From: an uncultured Parabacteroides sp.
GTDB taxonomy: Bacteria; Bacteroidota; Bacteroidia; Bacteroidales; Tannerellaceae
Length of the DNA stretch: 15,591 nt
Assembly: GCA_900547435.1 (NCBI GenBank)
Contig: URGO01000066.1
Location: 1-15,591, forward strand
Reading direction: 5' to 3'
The notes beneath the pieces were generated by a model that did not search any database, had not been told where the DNA came from, and worked only from the letters and a program-made list of their open reading frames with translations. Numbering within the stretch: the stretch's first letter is position 1; the number at the start of each line of letters is the position of its first letter. The position numbers and the translations under genes are program-made. This document shows positions 1 through 6,152 of the stretch, one piece after another.

Positions 1-303
1 GTCCGTGTCATTAACGTATAATGTGAAGTTTAGAGGACTGGATGCTCTTGAATTATTAACATAGGCAAATATAATTTCCGGACTTGAATTTCCTGCAACC
101 CAATTTTTAGAGAAATCCATAGCGGTGGATGCGAGCGAGAAACTGGAATTAGCTAATACTGCTTCTGCATAGTTTGCAGCATCCGTCATCTTGTTCTGGA
201 AAAGAGCTACACGTGCAGCAAGTGCATTTGCTGCGTCAGAAGATACGTACCATTTGGAATCTGCTTTTGACAGTAAGCGGATAGCTTTACCCAAATCTTC
301 TTC
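1..303 (-). pseudogene. SusD/RagB-family lipoprotein, internal fragment cut off at both ends
   Basis: Read on the minus strand, codons in register with position 1 are open for about 100 residues and give SusD-like sequence. This includes a D-L-G-K-A-I stretch, then A-A-N-A-L-A-A-R-V-A-L-F, then A-A-N-Y-A-E-A-V-L, the tetratricopeptide-like helices in the middle of SusD proteins that scaffold the partner SusC. The C-terminal part lies beyond position 1. The N-terminal part stops abruptly near 291-304, where the sequence becomes RNase III on the opposite strand. No start, signal peptide or lipobox is present. It is a broken gene or one side of an assembly chimera, and is unrelated to the complete susD at 11453. 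The family assignment is from recognition of the helix pattern; the exact break point is uncertain by about 10 bases because both sides fit the bases near it. Confidence 0.72.
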
Positions 304-1135
304 GATGAATGTGGAAAACGAAGAAGGAATGGACCGGAACAACGAACGGTTGGAGTTCTTAGGCGATGCCGTTCTGAGCGCAATTGTGGCGGATATTGTA
401 TATGAACATTTTCGGGGTAAAAGCGAAGGGTTCTTGACGAATACGCGTTCCAAAATTGTTTCCCGTGAATCCATGAATTGGATGGCGAAAGAGTTGGGTA
501 TCGACCATTTGCTTCGTTATTCCATTAATCATCCGTTCAACGAAAGCCATAACAGCAATATGCTGGGCAATGCGCTGGAAGCTCTGATTGGTGCCATTTA
601 TTTAGACCAGGGATTTAAAGCTTGTTACAAGTTTATCAATGATGTTTTAATCAAGAAGTATATTGACATTGATAAACTCTCGGAGAAAGAGGTAAACTTT
701 AAATCGAATCTGATAGAGTGGGCGCAAAAGAACAAATTGGAGATTTCTTTTGATGTTATAGAGTCTTTTATGGACGAACAGGGAAATCCTGTTTTCCAAA
801 CCGCAGTAACATTAGCTGGAACGGCAGAGAAGATAGGAATAGGAATTGGCTATTCTAAAAAGGAGTCGCAACAGCATGCGGCCCAGATGGCCATGAAGAA
901 AATCCGGACAGACAGGGCTTTTCAGCAGTATATCATCAGTGTGAAAAAGAAACGTCGGCAGGAAGCAAGAGAAGCTAAAGAGGCGAAAGCTGCTGCTGAG
1001 GTTGCCCAGACTCTCAAGACGGAAAGCGTAAAAGAGCAAGAAGAGATTGTGAATATAGTTTCGACGACCGAAGTCATCGCGTTGCCGGAAACGCTCGCTC
1101 AACAACCTCCTACTGAGTTGAGCTCGCAAGCATAA
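191..1135 (+). CDS. rnc: Ribonuclease III, 5'-truncated (true homology starts about position 293)
   Basis: RNase III is a Mg-dependent endonuclease that cuts double-stranded RNA in rRNA precursors and structured mRNAs. The frame opens at a TTG at 191, but its first 34 codons are the antisense of the SusD fragment and are not RNase III. Family sequence begins at K-S-S-S (residues 35-38). The signature E-R-L-E-F-L-G-D is at residues 52-59, G-N-A-L-E-A at 126-131, and a double-stranded RNA-binding domain at about 168-238. A Lys/Glu/Ala-rich tail covers about 245-314. Roughly the first 50-60 residues of a normal Bacteroidetes RNase III are missing. The second metal-binding motif reads N127-A-L-E130, where E. 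coli has Asp at the first position. In Bacteroidetes the fabF gene normally precedes rnc; here it is absent, consistent with a rearranged or misassembled joint. The identity of the family is certain; expression of a working protein from this locus is doubtful. Confidence 0.88.
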   Translation: MFWKRATRAASAFAASEDTYHLESAFDSKRIALPKSSSMNVENEEGMDRNNERLEFLGDAVLSAIVADIVYEHFRGKSEGFLTNTRSKIVSRESMNWMAKELGIDHLLRYSINHPFNESHNSNMLGNALEALIGAIYLDQGFKACYKFINDVLIKKYIDIDKLSEKEVNFKSNLIEWAQKNKLEISFDVIESFMDEQGNPVFQTAVTLAGTAEKIGIGIGYSKKESQQHAAQMAMKKIRTDRAFQQYIISVKKKRRQEAREAKEAKAAAEVAQTLKTESVKEQEEIVNIVSTTEVIALPETLAQQPPTELSSQA

Positions 1136-1156
1136 GCTTTGCGTTTAGATACAGAA

Positions 1157-1207
1157 AGACCTGAAATCGATTCTCCCTTTTGAGAGAACGGTTCCAGGTC
1201 TTTTTTC
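1157..1207 (+). terminator. Intrinsic terminator after rnc
   Basis: AGACCTG at 1157-1163 pairs with CAGGTCT at 1195-1201, with further pairing inside (TTCTC with GAGAG), followed by a run of T to 1206. It ends rnc and, being a near-perfect hairpin, may also slow transcripts leaving hsp20 on the other strand, although there is no good U-tract in that direction. Confidence 0.8.
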
Positions 1208-1231
1208 TATTAGAACTCAAGATGTGCTTGG

Positions 1232-1663
1232 TTATTTGATATCAATATGTCTTTCGGCTTTCTTGATTTCCTGCGGAGTGACTTTAGGCAAATCAATAGT
1301 TAATACGCCATGTTCAACACTGGCAGAAATACCTTCCTTATTGACATCATCCGGCAAAACCATTGTCTGCTGGAATTTAGAGTAAGAGAACTCCCGGCGC
1401 AAATAGCGGCCGTTATGCTTGTTTTCCTCTTTGTTTTCTGATTTTTTCTCCATCGAAATAACCAAGTTGTTGTCTTCATCCAATTTGATGTTGAAATCTT
1501 CCTTGCTCATTCCAGGAGCAGCAACTTCTATGCGATAATCTTTTTCGTTTTCGATAACATTAATAGCCGGAGCTGTTGCGTTAGCTCTTTCCATCCATTC
1601 GTTATCAAAAAAATCATTGAAAATGCTCGGTAACCAATTTTGGTTTCTTCTCATCGGTGTCAT
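1232..1663 (-). CDS. hsp20: Small heat-shock protein, Hsp20/alpha-crystallin family
   Basis: This is an ATP-independent cytoplasmic chaperone that holds unfolding proteins. The 143-residue product has a short variable N-terminus containing W-L-P-S-I-F-N-D-F-F. The alpha-crystallin domain runs from about residue 32 (A-I-N-V-I-E) to 135, with the conserved A-A-P-G-M-S-K-E-D-F near 48-57, an R-R-E-F element, and the hallmark G-V-L-T-I-D-L-P at about 118-125. A short C-terminal extension lacks a clear I-x-I motif. The ATG at 1663 is preferred over the internal ATG at 1654 because a TAGGAGAT ribosome-binding sequence lies about 8 bases ahead of it. It stands alone, converging with rnc. No CIRCE element is seen upstream; three spaced TGACATWTTG sites at 1798-1848 and a TCTGAATTTCAGA palindrome at 1705-1717 are candidate control sites. 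Confidence 0.95.
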   Translation of the reverse strand: MTPMRRNQNWLPSIFNDFFDNEWMERANATAPAINVIENEKDYRIEVAAPGMSKEDFNIKLDEDNNLVISMEKKSENKEENKHNGRYLRREFSYSKFQQTMVLPDDVNKEGISASVEHGVLTIDLPKVTPQEIKKAERHIDIK

Positions 1664-1797
1664 AATCTTAATCTCCTATCTTTAATTTTTATTATCAGTT
1701 TATCTCTGAATTTCAGATCCTTTCGTTTCCGAAATTCATTTATACTTCTACAAATCGTGTGCCAGGTAATAAATTTCCAAAAACTTCTCGTTTACAC

Positions 1798-1848
1798 TGA
1801 CATATTGTTTCTGATTATGACATTTTGATAGTAAAATTGACATATTGT
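1798..1848 (-). promoter_or_regulatory. Three TGACATWTTG direct repeats, 20-bp period
   Basis: TGACATATTG starts at 1798, TGACATTTTG at 1818 and TGACATATTG at 1838, so the spacing is exactly 20 bp between each. Two of the three continue as TGT, and GACA-tatt-GTC in the last copy is itself a small dyad. Sites repeated at about two helical turns suggest cooperative binding of a regulator on one DNA face. They lie 135-185 bp upstream of the hsp20 start codon. That they act on hsp20 is inference. Confidence 0.5.
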
Positions 1849-1996
1849 CCAACTGTACAACTCGAAAACCGGTTTAATATCTTCTTGTTCTATGCTTATT
1901 TCTGGATAAATGTCAGATTCTTCCATTAGTTGTATACATACGATGTTCAATGCGTTGCACTTGCGAAGTTTCCTCCGAAGTTAGTATAAATTCAAT

Positions 1997-2090
1997 ATAG
2001 ACCTTTCTCCAAAAAGATAACTACCTTTTCCGACAAAGGTAACTATCTTTTGAGGAAAAGATGCCTACCTTTGATTCCGAAGGTAGGCAT
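1997..2090. repeat. 22-bp palindromic tandem repeat, block A (four units)
   Basis: Four consecutive 22-bp units (1997, 2019, 2041, 2063) each read as a 4-base linker, then AYCTTT, six variable bases, then RAAGRT. The outer hexamers are reverse complements of one another, so each unit is a small palindrome. The central bases differ between units (CTCCAA, TCCGAC, TGAGGA, GATTCC). The last linker GCCT is mirrored by AGGC at 2085-2088, giving an 11-bp perfect hairpin arm pair 2061-2071 / 2080-2090. The same unit recurs at 7608-7678 and 7808-7927. Confidence 0.75.
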
Positions 2091-2168
2091 GAATTTTAAG
2101 TCCTGATATAGGGGATTTTTCAATTCCGTTCCCTTGGAAATCCGTTCAAAATGACGTTAGTTTTTTTC

Positions 2169-2212
2169 GTCATCCTGGGCGAAGCTCCCGAAGGGGCGTA
2201 GTCAAAGGATTT
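2169..2212. repeat. Dispersed intergenic repeat-like palindrome
   Basis: The segment starts GTCATCCTGGGCGAAGC and closes GCGTAGTCAAAGGATT. This strongly resembles the short GTCATCCTGAGCGAAG...AAGGAT intergenic repeats scattered in many bacterial genomes. Here an extra TCCCGAAGG-type sequence sits in the middle and can form a small GC-rich hairpin. There is one copy in the window. Function unknown; the family match is from memory of the pattern. Confidence 0.45.
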
Positions 2213-2262
2213 ACTTTTGAAGGATTTCTTTTAATGGGTCTGTGCCCTTTTTCTGTACAGAC

Positions 2263-2294
2263 TTGTTTGTTTTCCTCAAAAAACTTTATCTTTG
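2263..2294 (+). promoter_or_regulatory. Bacteroidetes-type promoter for the small membrane-protein operon
   Basis: TTG at 2263-2265, 21 bases, then TATCTTTG at 2287-2294, a full match to the TAnnTTTG -7 box. Predicted transcription start is about 2300, so translation should begin at the ATG at 2318, not at the upstream in-frame ATG at 2234. Confidence 0.7.
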
Positions 2295-2317
2295 TAGAAA
2301 CATTAAACTTTACAGAC

Positions 2318-2563
2318 ATGAGAAGATTTACGCAAAGCGAAAACGGACTAAATTCCGTTGTAGAAAAAGAAAAAACGAGCCGCGAGGTGCTCGGTAAATT
2401 TTTTTATGATTTGGCAAAAATTGCATTTACCGGATTAGTTGTCGGAAATGCATTGGCTATAATCATCGGAGAAGAAAAATGGTTATATGGAGCGGTAATT
2501 GCCATAGGAATATTAGGCACTTATCTTTTCGCACGAATAGGTTATAACATTATAAAATCATAA
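2318..2563 (+). CDS. Small membrane protein, two predicted transmembrane helices, function unknown
   Basis: The 81-residue product starts with a hydrophilic, charged segment (about residues 1-25, rich in Glu and Lys). Two hydrophobic segments follow, at about 35-49 (I-A-F-T-G-L-V-V-G-N-A-L-A-I-I) and 56-76 (Y-G-A-V-I-A-I-G-I-L-G-T-Y-L-F-A), separated by a short G-E-E-K-W loop. Small two-helix proteins of this look are common and uncharacterised in Bacteroidales; I do not assign a function. The frame is open from 2234, but the promoter box at 2287-2294 lies inside that extension, so the start at 2318 is chosen. It is followed after 4 bases by a 34-codon gene, and both end at the terminator at 2691-2728. 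Confidence 0.72.
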   Translation: MRRFTQSENGLNSVVEKEKTSREVLGKFFYDLAKIAFTGLVVGNALAIIIGEEKWLYGAVIAIGILGTYLFARIGYNIIKS

Positions 2564-2567
2564 AAAC

Positions 2568-2672
2568 ATGGAACCATTATTGTTTTTTTATGTATTCATT
2601 TCTCTCATCGGCATCTGTATCTTATTATGGATGAAAACGAAAGCGGGGAAAAAATGGTTGAAAAATCTGTAA
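2568..2672 (+). CDS. 34-residue single-helix membrane peptide
   Basis: An ATG at 2568, four bases after the preceding stop, opens a 34-codon frame ending TAA at 2670-2672. The peptide has a hydrophobic helix (about residues 3-22: L-L-F-F-Y-V-F-I-S-L-I-G-I-C-I-L-L) followed by a strongly basic tail (K-T-K-A-G-K-K-W-L-K). This is the inside-positive pattern of a small inner-membrane peptide with N-out topology. Tight spacing after the 81-residue membrane gene and the terminator directly downstream argue that it is translated, probably as a partner or small regulator of that protein. Function unknown. Confidence 0.6.
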   Translation: MEPLLFFYVFISLIGICILLWMKTKAGKKWLKNL

Positions 2673-2690
2673 CTGACAGGAATGATAGAG

Positions 2691-2728
2691 AAAAGGCACG
2701 AATCCGTTTGGGAAGTTCGTGCCTTTTT
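2691..2728 (+). terminator. Intrinsic terminator, perfect 12-bp stem
   Basis: AAAAGGCACGAA (2691-2702) pairs perfectly with TTCGTGCCTTTT (2716-2727) around a 13-base loop, followed by T. It closes the two-gene small membrane operon. Confidence 0.88.
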
Positions 2729-2743
2729 ACGTGATAGCATTAT

Positions 2744-2780
2744 TTTCTCTGCCTCTAAGAGAAGTAATTTCTCTTTTTTT
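2744..2780 (+). terminator. Second weak hairpin with T-run before the padR promoter
   Basis: AAGAGAA (2757-2763) pairs with TTCTCTT (2769-2775) ahead of a T-run to 2780. The same AGAGAA can instead pair with TTCTCT at 2745-2750, so two mutually exclusive hairpins are possible. It may be a backup terminator; a regulatory role has no support. Confidence 0.35.
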
Positions 2781-2865
2781 CACAAATATTTTCTCGAAAT
2801 TATCAGTTGGTTAGGATAAATATCGAATCTGTCTATTAAAATAAGCTAAATATTAGTAGCTTGTA

Positions 2866-2896
2866 TTGCATAATAACTATGTTTTGCTTAGTTTTG
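2866..2896 (+). promoter_or_regulatory. Bacteroidetes-type promoter for padR operon
   Basis: TTG at 2866-2868, 20 bases, then TAGTTTTG at 2889-2896 (TAnnTTTG). The predicted start is about 2903, 18 bases before the padR ATG. Since PadR proteins usually repress their own operon, an operator is expected to overlap this box; no obvious palindrome was found. Confidence 0.65.
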
Positions 2897-2920
2897 TCAT
2901 ACAAATAAAAATAAAGGGCT

Positions 2921-3247
2921 ATGAATGCAGAAAATGTAAAATCCCAAATGCGAAAAGGAACGCTTGAATATTGCATTCTTCTTTTGCTAAAGAAAGAGCC
3001 GGCTTACAGTTCAGATATTATCCAAAAGCTGCAGGAAGCTCGCTTGATTGTAGTAGAAGGAACATTATATCCGTTGCTGACTCGCCTCAAGAATAGTGGC
3101 TTTTTGAGTTATCAGTGGATAGAATCTACGCAAGGACCGCCCCGCAAATATTATAAACTGACGGAACAAGGCGAAGAGTTTTTGCAGGAGCTGGAGGCGT
3201 CATGGCTACAGCTTACGGAGACAATTAACCATATTAAAAACAATTAA
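2921..3247 (+). CDS. PadR-family transcriptional regulator
   Basis: The 108-residue product is a complete PadR-type winged-helix repressor. Hallmarks are the N-terminal K-G-T-L-E-Y-C-I-L (12-20), Y-S-S-D-I-I-Q-K-L (29-37), the recognition element E-G-T-L-Y-P-L-L-T-R-L (46-56), and the wing G-P-P-R-K-Y-Y-x-L-T-x-x-G (72-84). A short C-terminal dimerisation helix follows (about 85-106). It is the first gene of a three-gene operon and is 11 bases from the PspC-domain gene. PadR proteins placed directly ahead of PspC/GIN-domain membrane genes are common in Bacteroidetes, so control of this operon is the likely role. The ligand or signal is unknown. Confidence 0.93.
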   Translation: MNAENVKSQMRKGTLEYCILLLLKKEPAYSSDIIQKLQEARLIVVEGTLYPLLTRLKNSGFLSYQWIESTQGPPRKYYKLTEQGEEFLQELEASWLQLTETINHIKNN

Positions 3248-3258
3248 ACAACGGGAAC

Positions 3259-4347
3259 ATGAAAAAGACGCTTACAATTAATTTAGGTGGTTCGGTTTTC
3301 CATATTGATGAAGACGCTTACCAGCTGCTTGATAAATATTTGAATAATTTGAGGATTCATTTCCGCAAAGAAGAGGGTTCGGAAGAGATTCTGAATGATT
3401 TTGAAATGCGTATATCCGAACTTTTTAACGAGCGGATTCGTTTGGGCTATCAGGTGATTTCCATTGAAGAGGTGGAGAATGTTATCCAGCGCATGGGAAA
3501 ACCGGAAGAGTTGTTTGACGAGGATACCAAAGAAGAGAAGGAAACGACAACGGAACAGGCTGCGCAGAAGAATTATCGTAAACGATTGATGCGTGATCCG
3601 GATAACAAGATAATCGGCGGTGTGGCCGGAGGCTTTGCGGCTTATATGGGGTGGGACGCGACTGCTATCCGTATTCTGCTCTTTTTGTTGATTTTCTTTA
3701 CGCACGGATTTATTGTGCCGTTTTATTTGCTTTGCTGGATTGTCATGCCATTGGCGCGTACTGCTACCGAGAAGCTGGAAATGAGAGGGGAAAGTGTGAC
3801 GATTGAGAATATCGGGAAAACGGTGACTGATGGATTTGAGAAGGTCAGCAACAGCACGAGCGAATATCTCCATTCAGACAAACCGCGCAATGCGTTTCAT
3901 AAAATCGCGGATGCTTTTGTACAGGTAGTTGGATTTATCCTGAAGTTTATAGCCATATTAGCCGGAATCATTCTGTTCCCTGTATTGGGATTGATATTAT
4001 TTGTTTTATTGGTGGTAATGATGGCTTTACTAATAGGAGGGACTGGTGCTTTGTATCATCTTTCTCCGTTTGGGATGGATTGGTATGCGGGAGCTCCGAC
4101 AGGCCTGGTCATTATGGGCTGTATTAGTTTTATCGTTTGCTTGGGAATTCCGGTGTTTTATATCGGATATGCCATTTGCCGTTCCTTTTTCCATATTCGA
4201 CCGTTGACTAATTCCGCCAAATGGATTCTGATAGTTCTTTGGATTATCTCTATCATTTTAGCTTCTGTTTATTTCTATCAGACAGGTATTCATGGGTGGA
4301 GTACTTTGCCCTGGAATTGGGATGGTACCTATTATTATTCGTTTTAA
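3259..4347 (+). CDS. PspC-domain inner-membrane protein
   Basis: The 362-residue product begins with a soluble N-terminal region (about 1-105) containing a conserved Bacteroidetes module (K-T-L-T-I-N-L-G-G-x-V-F-H-I-D-E-D-A-Y near the start). The PspC domain is at about 106-168: R-D-P-D-N-K-I-I-G-G-V-A-G-G at 112-125, then a hydrophobic hairpin ending W-I-V-M-P-L-A. Further membrane segments lie at about 222-262, 281-308 and 321-340, giving five or six helices in total. PspC proteins of the phage-shock type sense or signal inner-membrane stress. The gene lies between padR (11-base gap) and a GIN-domain lipoprotein (14-base gap), so the three are probably one transcript. The biochemical role is not known. 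Confidence 0.9.
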   Translation: MKKTLTINLGGSVFHIDEDAYQLLDKYLNNLRIHFRKEEGSEEILNDFEMRISELFNERIRLGYQVISIEEVENVIQRMGKPEELFDEDTKEEKETTTEQAAQKNYRKRLMRDPDNKIIGGVAGGFAAYMGWDATAIRILLFLLIFFTHGFIVPFYLLCWIVMPLARTATEKLEMRGESVTIENIGKTVTDGFEKVSNSTSEYLHSDKPRNAFHKIADAFVQVVGFILKFIAILAGIILFPVLGLILFVLLVVMMALLIGGTGALYHLSPFGMDWYAGAPTGLVIMGCISFIVCLGIPVFYIGYAICRSFFHIRPLTNSAKWILIVLWIISIILASVYFYQTGIHGWSTLPWNWDGTYYYSF

Positions 4348-4361
4348 CAAACTCGAAACGT

Positions 4362-5093
4362 ATGAAACCTATTATTTGCGGATTGGTCTTTTCGTTAGGA
4401 TTGCTTTGTGCGTCATGCCGGGTAAATGTTAAGCCGATTGATGGAAATGGTACGATTATTCAAAAAGAGATTGCGATAACGGATTATCGGGTAATCTCTG
4501 TAGCGGGGAATAAATTGCAAGTCGAATATACCCGTTCGGACGAAACACCCCGGTTGTCGGTGGAATGTGATGAGAATCTTTTATCGCTGGTAAAGATTCA
4601 TACCTCGCACGATACGTTGTTTATTGAACCGGAAGAGGAGGGATTCTTGATGAATCCGACACGCTTTGTGGTTCAAACATGTTCATCGGATATTGAGACA
4701 CTCAATATGGCTGGGGATGTATTGTTTGATGTCTTAGATTCGTTGGCTATACCCCGGTTGGCTCTTAATATGGCTGGGAAATGTCATGCTCGTGCGAATG
4801 CTTTGGACATACAACATCTTACGTTAAACATTGCCGGAAAGTGTCAGACTGATTTGTATGGAAAAGCCGGGCGAGTTGAATTGAATTTGGCGGGACAATG
4901 CGATTATGACGCGCTCAACCTGCAAACCCGGGAACTCTTGTGCCGAACGGCGGGAAGTTGTTCTTTGCACGTATTCGTTACGGATAAGATTGACCTGAAG
5001 CCGGTTGGTGTATGTAACCTATATTATAAAGGTGATCCGCAAATTATCCAACAAGGTGTAAAGGCCGGAACCATACAAAAGATTAAGGAATAA
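4362..5093 (+). CDS. Head-GIN-domain (DUF2807-like) lipoprotein
   Basis: The 243-residue product has a signal peptide with lipobox L-C-A-S-C19, so it should be a lipoprotein. The mature part resembles the putative auto-transporter adhesin, head GIN domain (DUF2807) family, a right-handed beta-helix-like fold. About 20-residue repeats of the form L-N-x-A-G-x-C occur at 114-119, 135-141, 155-161, 174-180, 195-200 and 213-218. Cysteines fall at 141, 161, 180, 200 and 218, one per turn, which is unusual. The start at 4362 is chosen because it begins a signal peptide; an earlier ATG at 4221 in this frame lies inside the PspC gene and would bury the signal. It is the last gene of the padR operon, followed by a terminator. 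Function unknown; envelope homeostasis is inferred from context. Confidence 0.82.
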   Translation: MKPIICGLVFSLGLLCASCRVNVKPIDGNGTIIQKEIAITDYRVISVAGNKLQVEYTRSDETPRLSVECDENLLSLVKIHTSHDTLFIEPEEEGFLMNPTRFVVQTCSSDIETLNMAGDVLFDVLDSLAIPRLALNMAGKCHARANALDIQHLTLNIAGKCQTDLYGKAGRVELNLAGQCDYDALNLQTRELLCRTAGSCSLHVFVTDKIDLKPVGVCNLYYKGDPQIIQQGVKAGTIQKIKE

Positions 5094-5104
5094 CAATCTC
5101 CTGA

Positions 5105-5145
5105 TAAAAAAAGAGGCTGATCTTCACAGAGGAGCCTCTTTACTA
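5105..5145. terminator. Bidirectional intrinsic terminator between convergent operons
   Basis: AAAGAGGCT (5110-5118) pairs with AGCCTCTTT (5133-5141), 9 bp with a 14-base loop. On the minus strand it is followed by a run of seven U (the A-run 5106-5112), making it a strong terminator for the greA-HIT transcript. On the plus strand the U-tract is short, and it ends the padR operon less strongly. Confidence 0.82.
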
Positions 5146-5185
5146 TTAAGAATTTTTATTCTATTTATAGTAATCACACGAAAAG

Positions 5186-5581
5186 TCATTGATAAGTCGC
5201 ACGGATCTTAGCGGCTATATCCGCCAATTCATCCTGCGATAATTCCAGTTTCTTTCCGCCAAAATACATGTCCGATTCCTTCGTGATAGGTATCAAATGA
5301 ATATGCGCGTGCGGAACTTCCAATCCCATTACCGCCAAGCCGACACGCTTGCAGGTGATTGCTTTTTCTTGAGCACGAGCTACGCGTTTGGCAAAAGCCA
5401 TCATCCGGCCTAACTTGGCATCTTCAATGTCAAACAAATAGTTTATTTCTTCCTTCGGAATAACTAATGTATGTCCGACCGCTACCGGGTTAATATCCAA
5501 AAAGGCGAAGAACTCATCGTCTTCCGCTACTTTGTGGCAAGGAATTTCTCCTGCTACGATTCTACTGAATATCGTTGCCAT
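5186..5581 (-). CDS. HIT-family (histidine triad) nucleotide-binding hydrolase
   Basis: HIT proteins hydrolyse nucleoside phosphoramidates or dinucleotides in the cytoplasm. The 131-residue product has the usual N-terminus (I-F-x-R-I-V-A-G-E-I-P-C, 4-15), the F-L-D-I-N-P-V-A-x-G-H-T-L-V-I-P core (27-42), and the catalytic triad H91-A-H93-I-H95 in P-H-A-H-I-H-L-I-P-I. The length is normal. It follows greA after 11 bases on the same strand and shares its terminator at 5105-5145. A greA-HIT gene pair is a recurrent arrangement in Bacteroidetes, although no functional link is established. Substrate not predictable. Confidence 0.94.
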   Translation of the reverse strand: MATIFSRIVAGEIPCHKVAEDDEFFAFLDINPVAVGHTLVIPKEEINYLFDIEDAKLGRMMAFAKRVARAQEKAITCKRVGLAVMGLEVPHAHIHLIPITKESDMYFGGKKLELSQDELADIAAKIRATYQ

Positions 5582-5592
5582 AACTTATGAGA

Positions 5593-6063
5593 TTAAATTG
5601 AAATGTCCATAATTTCGAATTTCATCATGCCGGAAGGGACCTTTATCTCGACTACATCGCCCACCTTCTTGCCCAATAGTCCTTGTGCGATAGGGGTACT
5701 GATGGCAATTTTCCCTTCTTTCAGGTTGGCTTCCGAATCAGAAACCAGGGTATATGTCATTACGGCATTGTTTTTCGTATTCTTGATTTTTACTTTATTC
5801 AGAATCTGAACCTCATCGGTCTGGACACGCGATTCATCAATCAGCCGTGCGTTGGCAATCAACCCCTTCAGTTGTGCCAATTTAGCTTCCATAATTCCTT
5901 GCGCCTCCTTTGCGGCATCATATTCTGCATTTTCAGATAAATCTCCTTTATCGCGTGCTTCTGCAATCTGAGCCGATATTTCCGGACGTTTTACAGATTC
6001 CAAATAATCGATTTCGGCCAAAATCTTATTATAGCCGTCTTTCGTCATGTAGCTAACAGCCAT
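5593..6063 (-). CDS. greA: Transcription elongation factor GreA
   Basis: GreA binds the RNA polymerase secondary channel and stimulates cleavage of backtracked RNA. The 156-residue product has the N-terminal coiled coil (about 10-75) with the acidic tip D-K-G-D41-L-S-E44-N-A-E-Y-D-A-A-K-E. D41 and E44 are the residues that position the catalytic metal in E. coli GreA. The C-terminal FKBP-like domain (about 80-156) contains S-P/T-P-I-A-Q-G-L-L-G-K-K-x-G-D. The ATG at 6063 is preceded at 7 bases by AGGAGG (6071-6076), an unusually good Shine-Dalgarno sequence for a Bacteroidetes gene. The leader contains a strong terminator-like hairpin (see 6154-6193), so expression is probably tuned by premature termination. 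Confidence 0.97.
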   Translation of the reverse strand: MAVSYMTKDGYNKILAEIDYLESVKRPEISAQIAEARDKGDLSENAEYDAAKEAQGIMEAKLAQLKGLIANARLIDESRVQTDEVQILNKVKIKNTKNNAVMTYTLVSDSEANLKEGKIAISTPIAQGLLGKKVGDVVEIKVPSGMMKFEIMDISI

Positions 6064-6152
6064 ACAAAATCCTCCTATATTTTATTTATTCGTAATTCAG
6101 TTTAGAAATACACATCGCCTTGCGCTCTGAATAGGGGAAAAGCTTTGTGTAA

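Larger units (their letters stand above)
1664..2262. other. 600-bp gene-free region upstream of hsp20
   Basis: I see no credible gene in this stretch. From left to right it holds the hsp20 leader with a 13-bp palindrome TCTGAATTTCAGA (1705-1717), three direct TGACATWTTG copies (1798-1848), a four-unit 22-bp repeat array (1997-2084 with its closing arm to 2090), and a dispersed-repeat-like palindrome (2169-2212). No clean TAnnTTTG promoter box for hsp20 could be placed. Confidence 0.7.

Noticed and set aside
191..292. First 34 codons of the RNase III frame as genuine protein
   Set aside because: They are the antisense of a SusD-family fragment and match no RNase III N-terminus.
1664..2000. 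CIRCE/HrcA operator for hsp20
   Set aside because: No TTAGCACTC-N9-GAGTGCTAA-like sequence was found upstream of hsp20.
2234..2317. Longer N-terminal version of the 81-residue membrane protein
   Set aside because: The -7 promoter box at 2287-2294 lies inside the extension, so it would not be transcribed from that promoter.
3283..3873. 196-codon minus-strand open frame opposite the PspC gene
   Set aside because: It is a shadow of the coding strand; the plus-strand protein has clear family motifs and the antisense product has none.
4221..4361. Longer N-terminal version of the GIN lipoprotein
   Set aside because: The extension overlaps the end of the PspC gene in another frame and would bury the signal peptide; the start at 4362 begins a normal lipoprotein signal.
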